Source of the DNA: Cryoendolithus antarcticus
Lineage: Eukaryota > Ascomycota > Dothideomycetes > Cladosporiales > Cladosporiaceae
Length of the DNA stretch: 64,000 bases
Direction: 5' to 3'
Assembly: GCA_002077065.1 (NCBI GenBank)
Contig: NAJO01000034.1
Span: 186,001-250,000 of the forward strand
This document shows positions 34,387-44,412 of the stretch, one piece after another. The notes below the pieces were generated by a model, which was given only the letters and a program-made list of their open reading frames with translations, did no database searches and had not been told where the DNA came from. Position 1 is the stretch's first letter; every line of letters begins with the position of its first letter. A program made the translations under genes and the position numbers.

Positions 34387-35022
34387 TCATCTCTTCCCCT
34401 CCCCTTTCCCCTGGTCCCTCTCCCTAGCCTCAATCTCCATCAACTTCCCCACAACCTCCTCCTTCATCCCCTCCACATCAGTCCAACTCCTCTTCTCCAT
34501 GACCTCCCTCGCCCACTCCTCAATCTCCCTGTCCACCTTCCCATCACCTCCCTCCCCACCATAAACATCAAACCCCACCCCCCACCGCACCCGTTCCCGC
34601 AAATCCTCCGCGTCCGCTATGTCGAACCACATCGCCGCTGCGCCGAACCCGGTCGCGAACACCGACACAGTGCTGAGAGTTGCCAAGGAGAGAGCTTCGA
34701 AGGCGTCTAAACCCGCTTCTACGGGGGGAAGCGGGGCGTTTGATGGCGTGAAGGTCGAGGGTGTAAGGAGGCGTTTCGCGCGTAGGGAGCGGCGGGTTAG
34801 GAGCGCGGCGAGGGAGAGGCCCGCTAGGCCGGTGAGGAAGAGGGCGTTTTGGCGGGTTGCGCGGGTTGCCGGGGAGGCTCGCACTGGGGCGAGATTTGGG
34901 AGGATTTGAGGGGGGGTTTGCGTCGATTTGTCGGCGGTGGAGTGGAGGGTTTGGCGGGGGGTGAGGGCAGAGCGGCGGGCGCGGAGATCTCCGGGGGAGA
35001 GGTAAGTGTCGTAGAAGGTCAT
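34387..35022 (-). CDS. AIM11: AIM11-like mitochondrial membrane protein
   Basis: 211 aa from the ATG at 35022 (MTFYDTY). Two hydrophobic segments are visible: one at about residues 60-78 (ALFLTGLAGLSLAALLTRRSL) and one at about 110-130 (LATLSTVSVFATGFGAAAMW). Between them is the FTPSNAPLPPVEAGLDAFEAL block, and the second is followed by FDIADAEDLRERVRWG. The order of TRR-S, the P.N.PPP..G..A.EAL loop and the second helix followed by D...LR matches fungal 'Altered inheritance of mitochondria protein 11', a small two-helix mitochondrial membrane protein of unclear function. The C-terminal 75 residues are acidic/basic and longer than in yeast. The gene converges on the RdRP gene. An upstream in-frame Met at 35085 is possible. 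Confidence 0.82.
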   Translation of the reverse strand: MTFYDTYLSPGDLRARRSALTPRQTLHSTADKSTQTPPQILPNLAPVRASPATRATRQNALFLTGLAGLSLAALLTRRSLRAKRLLTPSTFTPSNAPLPPVEAGLDAFEALSLATLSTVSVFATGFGAAAMWFDIADAEDLRERVRWGVGFDVYGGEGGDGKVDREIEEWAREVMEKRSWTDVEGMKEEVVGKLMEIEARERDQGKGEGKR

Positions 35023-35923
35023 GGAGAACGATCGCGTCGCATGTGGAGGGTACACTATTATACTACTCAAAATGGTCCAATGCATCTCTTCTCCGGGAGT
35101 GGGCAAAGCTTTCCCCAGGTTTTGCCCAGGATGTGACTGAGAAGCCGTTGCCTTCTTGATACCTGCCTGTTATCATCTCATCTCCCACTCCATCGCGAAT
35201 CGCGTGCATGGAAAGTGTAGCTTTGGTCACACACGAGGCATCGCGCAGGTTGTCTCATCGCTACGGGGATGCAGAGAAGGGCTCGAAGAGTGATCGGCGA
35301 AGACACCAGGCGATTACAGGGGAGGAAAGTGATCGGGTTTCAAGGCACCGCATAGTCCAAGTCCAGGAGCATTGCATCTCGAACGCCTACCCACTGTATA
35401 CATGTATGCTACGTCGAAGACCATAGTGGAAGGTAGTGACACATGCTGGATTGGCGTGCAACTGATGCAACAACAGACACTTGGTTGTCAGCCGGTCATC
35501 AGGCGAGTGGACACTGTCTGAGCATGTTGAGTGAAGGTCGGGACCCTTCCTGGGAGCCGTTGCACAAGTCATGAGTTCTCTAGTCATACAAACCTCCCTC
35601 CGTCCATGCCGACTTACGCCATGATCATGGATGCATCGTCAATCATGGACCCGCCCTTGTCGCTCTTCGCACGGAGCGTGCAGCAGCGGCCGCATGATAC
35701 TACTGTCAACTACATCGTGGCGCTGCCACACATCCGGAGTGGGTCAAGCCATGCCTTGGCTATCGCGACGGCCAGCATCTCCAGATGTCGCTGGCACAGA
35801 GACAAAGCGCCTGGTCCCGGGACCTGAGAATGACCGCATGGGCTTGGATGCGCCGCCAAAGCTCTTGCGTTCCGCGGCTCTTGCGCCAGGACCAGCCGCA
35901 CATGCTGACAATGTTGAGCTAGA
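35023..35923. other. Intergenic, weak overlapping frames
   Basis: The AIM11 promoter lies at the left. Around 35639-35820 a plus-strand frame reads protein-like (DTTVNYIVALPHIRSGSSHALAIA) but ends quickly and no joining exon was found. No family recognised. Confidence 0.35.
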
Positions 35924-36535
35924 ATGCCGTTCCACTGGGGCTGCTGGATCACTCAAGATCCCGGCCGGCTATTCAAATTTCGGAGAGACGTGCTAGCATT
36001 CGCATATGCTGTAAAGTTGGCTCATGTGCATGAGCTCTTGTACGGCGTTCCATCACATCGATATGCTGAGCAGGAAGTGCTCAGTTTCCCGCGCGAGCGA
36101 GTTGCAGATCGCGTGGCAGGAGAGAAGGCACTACGTCCCTCGGCGGTAGCCCCGGTGAGTGTGCGGTTCCGAATGGAGTCGTACACCTTCAATTACGGTC
36201 GAGAGCGTTTCGTTGACCGGACTGGCGAGCTGCTTCCCAGCCGCGGTTCCCGTCGAGCACCGATGAAGTTTGGATGCTCACAAACCTGTCTCCTATACCC
36301 ATACCAGGGCTGTGATTTCAGGCGACTTATGTGCGCACTGCTGGACGAAGCACGGGTTACCAAGCTCAGCTTTGCGACACCAATGCAACCGAAGTCCTAC
36401 CTCATGATATGTGATGCTGAGCTCGAGTACATCGAATGGATGGAATACCAGATGATAGCGGTATTTAGAAGACTAAGCCCGAAGTGCACAATCGAGGCGG
36501 TGGTCGACTGGGTCTTCAGCATATTGCATATCTAA
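35924..36535 (+). CDS. Hypothetical protein, 203 aa
   Basis: ATG-started open frame without a recognised domain. It is basic, with 6 cysteines, two aromatic-rich C-terminal stretches (ELEYIEWMEYQMIAVFRR) and no signal peptide or transmembrane segment. It lies in a gene-poor interval. A second frame immediately after it (36520-36640) also reads protein-like (RKTFKTGEVSPEQVLCIVDDLPEEQY), so the region may be a broken larger gene rather than one complete gene. Unverified. Confidence 0.35.
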   Translation: MPFHWGCWITQDPGRLFKFRRDVLAFAYAVKLAHVHELLYGVPSHRYAEQEVLSFPRERVADRVAGEKALRPSAVAPVSVRFRMESYTFNYGRERFVDRTGELLPSRGSRRAPMKFGCSQTCLLYPYQGCDFRRLMCALLDEARVTKLSFATPMQPKSYLMICDAELEYIEWMEYQMIAVFRRLSPKCTIEAVVDWVFSILHI

Positions 36536-38184
36536 TCTTACGCACGGATCGTAAAACTTTCAAGACGGGCGAGGTCTCCCCGGAGCAAGTGTTATGCATT
36601 GTGGACGATCTTCCCGAGGAGCAGTATCTGAGATATTAGAGTAACTGCGGAATGCCACTACGACACTGAAACTAGACCGAAGGCAAAACACCTCCATACC
36701 CGGACCTTGCTACGGAGCTTGAAGTTACTTTACGATCTTTGCCTTCTATCGACTTGTACGGTGCGCAGAGTACGTAGCGGTAGGCGCCATCACGGCTACA
36801 ATTGATAGCACCGTCATTCCGTCGGTAGTTGGTAGGGCCACGTTCGTCGTCGCGCCGGTAGGTATAGTAGGAGGAGCGACGATCGGGCTAGTCTTGGCGA
36901 TTACGAAGTTTAGCTTTCGCCGCGCAAGAGCAAAGACGAACGGGTGGGTGTTTACACTACACTACTTCGCGGCTCGAGGAACGTGCGGATGCTAGCAAGG
37001 TCGGAGTTTAGCGTTCACCACAAGGAATTCAACCCTACTAGCATGGAAACGATGAAGCATCCCTCCGGACGGCCCTTATCAAGAGGTAGACATACTTCAG
37101 GGCGGGGTATGGCATACCGGTACGCTTGAATCCATACAGACATAGGTAGCACGTACGCAGCCGCCAAGAGTATAGGTCGAGGCTGCGAACTTAAGTTGCA
37201 TACCAATGCCGTCCTGTAACACCGAGAGGGAGCTTACACCCTCGAGAGCCTCGCTGGCGACTGCAAATTTCCGCGGCTCGGGACGCGACAGTACCTTTCC
37301 CGAGTCTAGCTGGCGGGGCCCGGCTGCAGCAGTCAAGTCAAGGGGGAGCATGCTTCACCCTAGTCTCGATCATGCCGACTCTTTGCACGGCATCTGCCTC
37401 AGCCATCCCAGGGATCATCAATACGTCCCACTCGAGAGCCTTAGCTAATATCACAGCGTGCGAGCCCCTTCCTATAGCTTCTCCAGGACGATCCCCGCAT
37501 TCCATACAGTATCCAAGTCTGTCCCCACAGTCCACCATACTGTTCTGAAAACAGTTATGGTGACCAGGACAACTTCTCTTACACAAAGACCAGGTTCCCC
37601 TCGTCGATCGATGCCGGATCACGGGTGACGGGAAGATCTCCGCGGAACGGAGCATCTCCCGCGTTCTCCCGCTTCCCTCTCTCCCGCTTCCCTACGATAA
37701 AGACAAAGCATGAGTGCTTCAGGACTAGGTCCGGCATTCATGGGATTAAGCGCCCATAGAGCGGCATCCACATATTTTCTACGTAATGTGGTACTATCAT
37801 CCAACGAGTCGGACCAGAACTCCTTTCCGCCATCATTCTTCCGTCTGGGGAAACCAATCGTCAGTCATGGCTCCGAGAGACACCGTCCGAGTACGTGTTG
37901 CGATGCTTCCAGCGACGTCAGTCGACTATCCTGCCGGACTAGTATTTGCAAGTGTCCATTGTGGCTCATCTCGTACACGGACTTCTTCTGGCTGAGACAT
38001 CGCGCAGCTCGTTCCCTAGAGCTGAGGGGAAGTAATAGCGATCGCTCCCAAGTTCCTGGCCGGATCTTCCGTTCCTGGTGAGCACTTTGGAACCGAGAAC
38101 GTTATCGAGAGTCTCGGACTTACTAGTGCACGACCGTAGTAGTAATTATAGGACAGTGGAGACGATGATCTTAGCTAAGACAAC
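36536..38184. other. Gene-poor, probably decayed interval
   Basis: No intact gene. Protein-like pieces lie in several frames: plus 36540-36640, plus about 36775-36935 (hydrophobic, GIVGGATIGLVLAITKF), minus 37655-37340 and minus 37804-37620. They do not connect and no family was recognised. This resembles old degraded coding or transposon DNA, but I cannot identify the source. Confidence 0.4.
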
Positions 38185-38630
38185 ATGCATCGCGGCACGC
38201 AGCAGGCTGAGAGGAGCCCTCCACTCGAACGTCACTCAGGCGCAGACATTATGCATCGCGGCACGCAGCAGGCCCCGAGTAGACCTCCACTCGAACGGTC
38301 ATAAGCCGCAGACGAGATGCATCGCGGCACGCAGCAGGCTGGGAGCAGCTCTCCGCTCGAACGTTAGCTAGGCGCAGACGAGATGCATCGCGGCACGCAG
38401 CAGGCTGAGAGGAGCTCTCCGCTCGAACGTTAGCTAGGCGCAGACAACATGCATCGCGGCACGCAGCAGGCTGAGAGGAGCCCTCCACTCGAACGTCACC
38501 CAGGCGCAGACGAGATGCATCGCGGCACGCAGCAGGCTGGGAGCAGCTCTCCGCTCGAACATCACCTGGGCCTAGACAATATACATTGCGGCACGAAGTA
38601 GGCTGGGAGAAGCCGCCCAGCGAGTGAGTA
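38185..38630. repeat. 66-bp minisatellite, six full copies plus a degenerate seventh
   Basis: Units begin with ATGCATCGCGGCACGCAGCA at 38185, 38251, 38317, 38383, 38449 and 38515. A decayed unit (ATACATTGCGGCACGAAG) begins at 38581. The period is exactly 66 bp throughout. Units fall into sub-types, for example GAGAGGAGCCCTCCACTCGA versus GGGAGCAGCTCTCCGCTCGA. Because 66 is a multiple of 3, frames persist through the array: a 22-residue repeat is open on the minus strand at 38488-38249. Confidence 0.95.
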
Positions 38631-38921
38631 GGTCTGGCGACCCTTTCTCGTTTGTCTGCTGCCCATCAGCAGTTGGGAACCAGTTTTTGACGAAGATCAG
38701 GTCGCCCTCTGGAAGGATGATTGGGAACGGCGATGCGATGTGGTGGTCCGGGTTGCCTCCCGCTTTAGAGCCTGAGCACTTCGTCACGAGTGAAGCCCAT
38801 GCTCAAGGAACACGGGAGCCATTCGCAAAGTAGGTTCTACTCTATGGGGTTACATACGCAGTCCCTTCCGTGACAACGCCTTGGACGACGGACGGCTCGG
38901 CCGCTGCTCCGCCAGCAAGCC
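38631..38921. other. Spacer between minisatellite and secreted-protein promoter
   Basis: No gene recognised. Confidence 0.4.
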
Positions 38922-39066
38922 TATATAATAACGCGTTCAGCAACCCAAAGTTGACGTTGTTTCCTTCACAGTCTCCAACCTTCTCAATCTCATCAGACTT
39001 CTTTCAGATCCATTCGCAATCACTGTTCGACTCATTACCCCATCTCTCCCAACCCAAACCACAAAA
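38922..39066 (+). promoter_or_regulatory. Core promoter of the secreted-protein gene
   Basis: A clear TATA box (TATATAATAA) starts at 38922. It is followed by a pyrimidine-rich stretch at about 38959-39010 of the type found at fungal transcription starts, and then the ATG at 39067 in a CAAAAATG context. The strength of these elements suggests high or inducible expression. Confidence 0.6.
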
Positions 39067-39795
39067 ATGCTTCCTCAAGTCCTCCTCGGATTCACCACAT
39101 TGATCTTTGCTGCGACGGCTCTTCCGACCGATCCCAAGCCGACAACTTCCAGCAAGGCAGTGGCATCCTCGTCTACCAAGTCCGTGGAGACGAAGAAGGC
39201 CTCGTCCACCAAGTCTGTGGAGACGAAGAAGGCCTCGTCTACTGAGTCCAAGAAGCCCACGAGCACCTATGTCTCTACTTCTTCCACCAAGGCAGCAAAT
39301 CCCATCACTACCTCTACCTCCGTGAAGGCGACCACCAAGGCGGCGAGCACGTCTTCCACCTCCACGAAGGTGACCACGAAGGCGTCCAGCACGTCTTCCA
39401 GCGCCGCTGCCACCTCCACCGTCAACAATGGTCAACAGTTCACCAACAAATGCACCAACACCGGGATCTCCGTTGCCGACTGCGCTCAACTCCTCAACAT
39501 CGCCGCCGCGAATGGTAACACCATCAACATCGGTGGTGGCGGTGCGTCTTCTACACCAGCTCCCGGCAGCATCAACAACGGCCAGCAATTCCTCAACAAG
39601 TGCCAGAACACTGGCATCTCCATCCTGGACTGCGCCCAACTGCTCAACGTTGCCCTGCTCAACGGCAACAACATTGTCATTTCCCTTGCCGATTTGACAT
39701 CGCTCCTTAGCTCCCTTGGGCTCCCTGCCGGCTTGCTGTCTTCGCTGCCTACTTCAGCTGCAGGTCTGGTAGATTTGCCCGCCGGCATTGCCTAA
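39067..39795 (+). CDS. Secreted Ser/Thr-rich protein with duplicated two-cysteine module
   Basis: 242 aa, single exon. Residues 1-19 (MLPQVLLGFTTLIFAATAL) are a typical signal peptide. Residues about 20-118 are Ser/Thr/Lys-rich, including two adjacent copies of KSVETKKASST, and probably O-glycosylated. Then come two copies of a module NNGQQFxNKCxNTGISxxDCAQLLN (about residues 119-150 and 175-206), each with two Cys nine residues apart and followed by NGNxIxI. The end is hydrophobic and Leu/Gly/Ala-rich, without a clear GPI signal. Four Cys exclude a hydrophobin (eight Cys). It is likely a cell-wall or apoplastic protein and possibly an effector. The function is unknown. Confidence 0.88.
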   Translation: MLPQVLLGFTTLIFAATALPTDPKPTTSSKAVASSSTKSVETKKASSTKSVETKKASSTESKKPTSTYVSTSSTKAANPITTSTSVKATTKAASTSSTSTKVTTKASSTSSSAAATSTVNNGQQFTNKCTNTGISVADCAQLLNIAAANGNTINIGGGGASSTPAPGSINNGQQFLNKCQNTGISILDCAQLLNVALLNGNNIVISLADLTSLLSSLGLPAGLLSSLPTSAAGLVDLPAGIA

Positions 39796-41009
39796 ACGGC
39801 TAGTAGTGCGCCGTTTTGATGTTGTAAGTCCACCCGTATACATTGTCCTGATACCAAGGCTTGTCAGCTGATATCCACCACAGTAAGCACCAACCAGGCT
39901 GCTAGACGCCTTCGTCTTCCGGGAACCGAGGGATATGTGATCGTGAATGGGTCAGATTCGAGGGAAAGTCTACGAGGATGGTAAACATGATGGAGCATAG
40001 TATGTTTCACTGTACACACTCCTTTAGGAACGATATGAAGTGCAGATGTAGCGGAGAGAGGTATTCAGCATTTCTCTACCGCTTTTGCAATACCTGTAGA
40101 GGTTCGAAACTAGCCTGACCAGGCTTTCACTTGGAATGATATGATGTAATTATGCTTCGACAAAGCCGATATGGTGTAATGGTCATTCGTGCCGGGTCCA
40201 AGTGTCTTGCCCTCCAGGCAATCACCTTGCGCAACACAAGTCTAGATGTTTCAGCGTAGTTGTTGCTGAGGCTGCCGTTTCTATTGTCTGTAGCGAAGCA
40301 CTTGGCGAGATACCCGAAACCACTCAGGTTCAGTTGAACGACCGCAGAACGCCAGCTCGTGCCACCTTCCCCGGACTTTTGTGCCTGTGGTGCCAGACAA
40401 GCTTTAGTGACGAGATCGCGCCCCCTTCATCACCGTCTTCTTGCATTGTACTGTATCGCCATCTCAGCGACTAAATTTCACAGCCTACACGTGGTGCCGT
40501 GCTCGAAACAAGTCTTATCGAATGCGCGTGCCGACAACCCTCGAGCGATACGACGGTCGCGTCCTACATTTGCCGGACTGTCCATCGACATCGCCCTCCA
40601 CCTGAGCGCAAGGCTGTCAGGGAATCGCGACAGAGAAGGCCGTGCGGTAGAGTCTACGCCTGGTCACATTGAGGAAGGGCAACGAGAGTCACTGAGGTCA
40701 GACGTGGCGCGTTGTGTGGCAAAGGGCAAATACCTTCCGCTCAGGGATTGTACATATATCTAGAGCCTGTACGTGTTGACCGAGTATTGAATGAGCTGGA
40801 CGGGCAGGACGCGACGGAGGGAACGTGTACGATAAACCTACTCGGCCTGACCACGCTGTACCTAGAGAATTGGAACATTGCTGGCCTGTCCGCTGACCCT
40901 TGATCATTCCCAATCTCACTCTGGGAGCCTCGTCCTTTCGGAGAGTTCCGACAGTGGAGCTTCCTAATTTGTTTGGTGGAGGTACTGAACAACAGCAGCA
41001 GCAGCAGCG
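39796..41009. other. Intergenic, nothing recognised
   Basis: About 1.2 kb between the secreted-protein gene and the RRM gene. Short frames at 40202-40763 show no domain. A CAG/CAA-rich stretch (AACAGCAGCAGCAGCAG) lies just upstream of the ATG at 41010, in the 5' leader. Confidence 0.5.
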
Positions 41010-42086
41010 ATGGCGGACGGCGACGATGACTTTGAGATCGACATTTACGGCGACGACGACGAGCAACAAATCGACTCGAAGCTCGACGAGCCAGGACCGG
41101 CAGCTGAAGAAAATAAGGATGAGGACTCCAAGACCGAAGCCGAGGCTACAGCGACTACAGAGGCATTACCGACCAACCCTCCTTCGGAACAAGCAACAGC
41201 GCCAGCTTCGGCACCTACAGGTCTGAGTCTTAAGCGCAAAGTATCAGATGCTGCTGAGATCCCCACATCAGCGGAACTTCCATCAGACCCCAACGCCACC
41301 CCAGCACTCCGCCTCAGCGAACTCCACTGGTGGACGACAGAAGAGGACCTCCGCGGCTTCTGTGCAGCCGCGTCTGCAGAGTCCCACATGACCGACATCT
41401 CATTCGGCGAGCATCGTCAAAATGGCAAGTCAAGAGGTGAAGCATACCTCGAGTTCTCCACCCCTTCAGCCTCGGCAGCGACAAAACGCGAGATCGAACA
41501 CGCAGTCGAAGTCGGGAGCGACAGCATTGCAAGGGGAAAGACTCGCGTAGTCTACTGCAGCGTTGGGAATCCCTTCAAAGGCAAAGACGCCGGTGCAGGC
41601 GAAGGTCGCAAGTTCGGCGGCCAAGCAGGACGTTTCGACAACGCCGGCGGAGCCTACAACAATAGCTACGCTAGCCGCGGTCGAGGCGGCGGTCCACGGG
41701 GTGGTGGCGGATACAATCGAGGTGGACAGCAACAAGCGAACACGAACGCATACGCCCAGAACGGCGCACGAAACCAGCAAGGCCAATGGGGCAACGGCGG
41801 CTTCGCGAACCCGATGATGAACGGCTTCAATCCTATGGCTTTCAATCCCATGGCTGCTATGGGCGGTGCTGGAGGTTTCAATCCGATGATGAATGCAAGA
41901 GGTGGGGGGATGATGGGTATGGGTATGAACATGATGGCTGGGCAGGGCGGGTATGGGATGGGTATGAACGGCATGAATGGGATGAACGGTATGGGAAGAG
42001 GAGGGTGGGGTGGTGGGGCGGGGAGTGCGAGTCCGCAGCAGGGAGGCCAGGAGCAGGGGGGTGGGAAGAGGGCGAGGATGGAATGA
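41010..42086 (+). CDS. CPSF6/cleavage factor I-like RRM protein
   Basis: 358 aa, single exon. The N-terminus (1 to about 70) is acidic (DDDFEIDIYGDDDEQQ). Residues about 95-175 form an RRM with LRLSELHWWTTEEDLRGF and FGEHRQNGKSRGEAYLEF, which is the hallmark of the large subunit of mammalian cleavage factor I (CPSF6/CPSF7), a 3'-end processing and alternative polyadenylation factor. The C-terminal half is Gly/Arg/Asn-rich (RGRGGGPRGGGG) and then repeats of Met-Gly-Asn (NGMNGMNGMG), ending in a basic KRARME. A nuclear RNA-binding role in mRNA 3'-end formation is likely. Confidence 0.85.
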   Translation: MADGDDDFEIDIYGDDDEQQIDSKLDEPGPAAEENKDEDSKTEAEATATTEALPTNPPSEQATAPASAPTGLSLKRKVSDAAEIPTSAELPSDPNATPALRLSELHWWTTEEDLRGFCAAASAESHMTDISFGEHRQNGKSRGEAYLEFSTPSASAATKREIEHAVEVGSDSIARGKTRVVYCSVGNPFKGKDAGAGEGRKFGGQAGRFDNAGGAYNNSYASRGRGGGPRGGGGYNRGGQQQANTNAYAQNGARNQQGQWGNGGFANPMMNGFNPMAFNPMAAMGGAGGFNPMMNARGGGMMGMGMNMMAGQGGYGMGMNGMNGMNGMGRGGWGGGAGSASPQQGGQEQGGGKRARME

Positions 42087-42468
42087 CGTGAGTACCACAT
42101 GACGAGCAGGCATCGCCCAAATTCGATCTGCATCCGCTACTGCCATTCTTTGGCTTGTACATCGGGCAGAGGTGCGGTCGCGTTGAGGTTCTTGGGATAT
42201 GTTCAATGCAAGCACTGCGCCGCAATGTGTCCCGACGCGCTTGCGTGATTGGTCACACATGATCGGACGTACCTGGCGCTGGTACTCTACATCCCTAACT
42301 TCGTCAATCAGCCTGGCTGCGACTACTTCTCGACACTGCCTCCGCATGTGCGTCTTCTGCTGCTGCTTGTGGCAATTCTCGGATGTAGAGACTCGCCCTA
42401 TATTTCGGCACACCAAGCACTTCTTGCGCACACCATAAGTTGAGAGCAAACACTGATCGAAGGTCATT
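42087..42468. other. Intergenic, promoter of HET gene 1
   Basis: 382 bp with no gene recognised. Long antisense frames here are shadows of the RRM gene extended by chance. Confidence 0.5.
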
Positions 42469-44412
42469 ATGGCACACGTCCAGCGGTACTGCCGACGATG
42501 CAGGCAGGTGATTCGGACGCCCAGTGTCTTCTCTGATGAGCCTGCCACGTACGAGTCACTTTATTTGGGTCCGCCGCTCGAGTGGAACGTCCATTGTCCA
42601 CTATGTCGCCTGTTCGCCAACGCTGCGAAGGTCGAGCTGAACGATATGACACCCTCGCATGTCATTGGCTTGGAGCACTGGCTGATTCCCATCGACGTTT
42701 GGCTAAATGCGAGAGATTGGGATACTTACGGCGTGCAACGGTTGAGACCATCAAAGTCGATGATTGTTGCAACAAGCGATGACTTGTTTTCCCTCGACAT
42801 GATGGGTCAGCGCCAGCTCCAGGCTGTTCTGCCCACGGCCGACGGAGCTCCGTTTCCAGCGAGACACAGGGAGCCTGTCTTGAATATGGATCTGCCAAGA
42901 CGTTGGCTCACGCATTGCGTTCAGAATCACAAGGATTGTCGCGCTCTCCCGGCGTCTACACGTCATCCTTTAAGGCTCATCGACTGTTCTACAGGGACCA
43001 TCACCGAACGTACAGAGAGTACGCCGTACCTAGCGTTGAGCTATGTTTGGTCGGAGGTTGACAATGATGTTCAAGACCCTTCAGGCGATCTACAAATTGT
43101 TACATGGTCTCCACTCATCGAGGATGCTATGAGTACTACGCTTAAGCTAGGCTACCAGTTCCTGTGGATCGATCGTTATTGTATCGATGAAGAACATAGA
43201 ACGCAGCAGATCAGGTGCATGAACGACATATATGCTGGAGCTGACGCCACTATTGTAGCAGCAGATCACGTACGAGGTCACAGGCGAGGCCTCTGTGGCA
43301 TACAGCCTCGTGCTCCTTTGAGTGCGGAAGTAATCGATGGGCGGGAGTACTGTGTGATGCCTACGTTCCCACAAAGCAGCTTGAGTATGTCAACGTGGTA
43401 TCGCCGGGCTTGGACGTACCAGGAGTGGATCTTGTCGCGGAGACGGTTGGTTTTTCTCCACGATCAAGTCTACTTCGAGTGTTTGGAAGGTAGGGATTTC
43501 GAAGCCCTAGAAGACAACGTTCCAACTGTCGAAGACGCAGATGGGCATGACTTGGCATACGGACCCTCGCATGCATTCGGGAATATCATCGCTTGCGATG
43601 ATCCACTCTTCGAGATCTATCGTCATCTGCGCGATTATACCTCGCGCGATATCGGTTTCGCAACCGATGCACTCAACGCCATAGAAGGCGTGCTGGACCG
43701 CTGGCAGAGACTCAACCCAGATTTGAGGTATCTGACCGGATTACCAATAGATCTGCGATGTCCCTTTCCCGGCGCAGCGCTTGAACTTGTCCTTCTCTAC
43801 GCTTTGTCCTGGGAGCATAACGTAGGGGAGTTTTGCAATCGCCGAGGGGAGTTTTGCAATCGCCGTCGGGAGTTCCCGAGCTGGACTTGGGCTGGTTGGG
43901 AGAAACCGCATCCAAATCTATATCATCAGGATCAAGCCTATCGCGTGAATACATACCGTGTCTCCATCCAGGTACAGGACGACACTTCCGCCTTCCAGTC
44001 GCTCAGCTCATTGCTCATCCGGGACTTCACTTCACAGCGCAACAAACATATATATGGTATCAAGCTGCGGATCGACTGTCCTGTCGTGACTGTTGTGCCA
44101 GTTGAAAAGCTGCAGCATGGATCCTGGACCCTCGACCTCGTGATCGAGAAAGCATGTGACACTCAGCGAGTCCGTGCGGAAGAAGTCTACTACAGTTCAA
44201 TCGGCGACTGTCATCGCCTTCACCCAGGAACTCTTGTTTTCCTCGCGCTGGGGCGCATGCGTCAGATCGAGCGGCCCCTTGCCGGGCTCCTGGTCATAGA
44301 GAAGTCCCCTGGCTGGTTCGAGCGACTCGACTTCCTGCGTCTCAAGACGCCTCATATCGAATCGCTGGACGAGGATCTCTTGCAATGTAAGCGGACGATC
44401 ATTCTTGCATAA
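42469..44412 (+). CDS. HET-domain (heterokaryon incompatibility) protein 1
   Basis: 647 aa, single exon. N-terminal CxxC (CRRC, residues 8-11) and a second CxxC (CPLC, about 43-46) may bind zinc. The HET domain follows, with YLALSYVWSEVD, LGYQFLWIDRYCIDEE, ADATIVAAD and WYRRAWTYQEWILSRRRLVF. HET proteins trigger growth arrest or cell death when non-self is recognised, and many fungi carry dozens. The C-terminal half has the FPSWTWAGW motif common after HET domains. Just before this motif a 7-residue unit GEFCNRR occurs twice (21-bp duplication at about 43827-43868). The tandem paralogue lies 0.76 kb downstream. Confidence 0.93.
   Translation: MAHVQRYCRRCRQVIRTPSVFSDEPATYESLYLGPPLEWNVHCPLCRLFANAAKVELNDMTPSHVIGLEHWLIPIDVWLNARDWDTYGVQRLRPSKSMIVATSDDLFSLDMMGQRQLQAVLPTADGAPFPARHREPVLNMDLPRRWLTHCVQNHKDCRALPASTRHPLRLIDCSTGTITERTESTPYLALSYVWSEVDNDVQDPSGDLQIVTWSPLIEDAMSTTLKLGYQFLWIDRYCIDEEHRTQQIRCMNDIYAGADATIVAADHVRGHRRGLCGIQPRAPLSAEVIDGREYCVMPTFPQSSLSMSTWYRRAWTYQEWILSRRRLVFLHDQVYFECLEGRDFEALEDNVPTVEDADGHDLAYGPSHAFGNIIACDDPLFEIYRHLRDYTSRDIGFATDALNAIEGVLDRWQRLNPDLRYLTGLPIDLRCPFPGAALELVLLYALSWEHNVGEFCNRRGEFCNRRREFPSWTWAGWEKPHPNLYHQDQAYRVNTYRVSIQVQDDTSAFQSLSSLLIRDFTSQRNKHIYGIKLRIDCPVVTVVPVEKLQHGSWTLDLVIEKACDTQRVRAEEVYYSSIGDCHRLHPGTLVFLALGRMRQIERPLAGLLVIEKSPGWFERLDFLRLKTPHIESLDEDLLQCKRTIILA
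43827..43868 (+). repeat. 21-bp in-frame duplication inside HET gene 1
   Basis: GGGGAGTTTTGCAATCGCCG occurs twice, 21 bp apart, and a third partial copy begins CGGGAGTT. It encodes GEFCNRR twice and keeps the frame. The neighbouring paralogue has no such repeat. Confidence 0.85.

Noticed and set aside
38185..38630. CRISPR-like regular repeats
   Set aside because: Units are contiguous 66-mers without unique spacers, in a eukaryotic genome; this is a minisatellite.
40160..40210. tRNA-like D-arm (TGGTGTAATGGTCA)
   Set aside because: No acceptor stem pairing, anticodon arm or properly placed T-arm; the GGTTCGAA motif nearby lies upstream, in the wrong order.
41466..42548. 360-codon open frame antisense to the CPSF6-like gene
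   Set aside because: It overlaps a gene with a recognised RRM, has a His/Arg/Pro-rich shadow composition and no domain.
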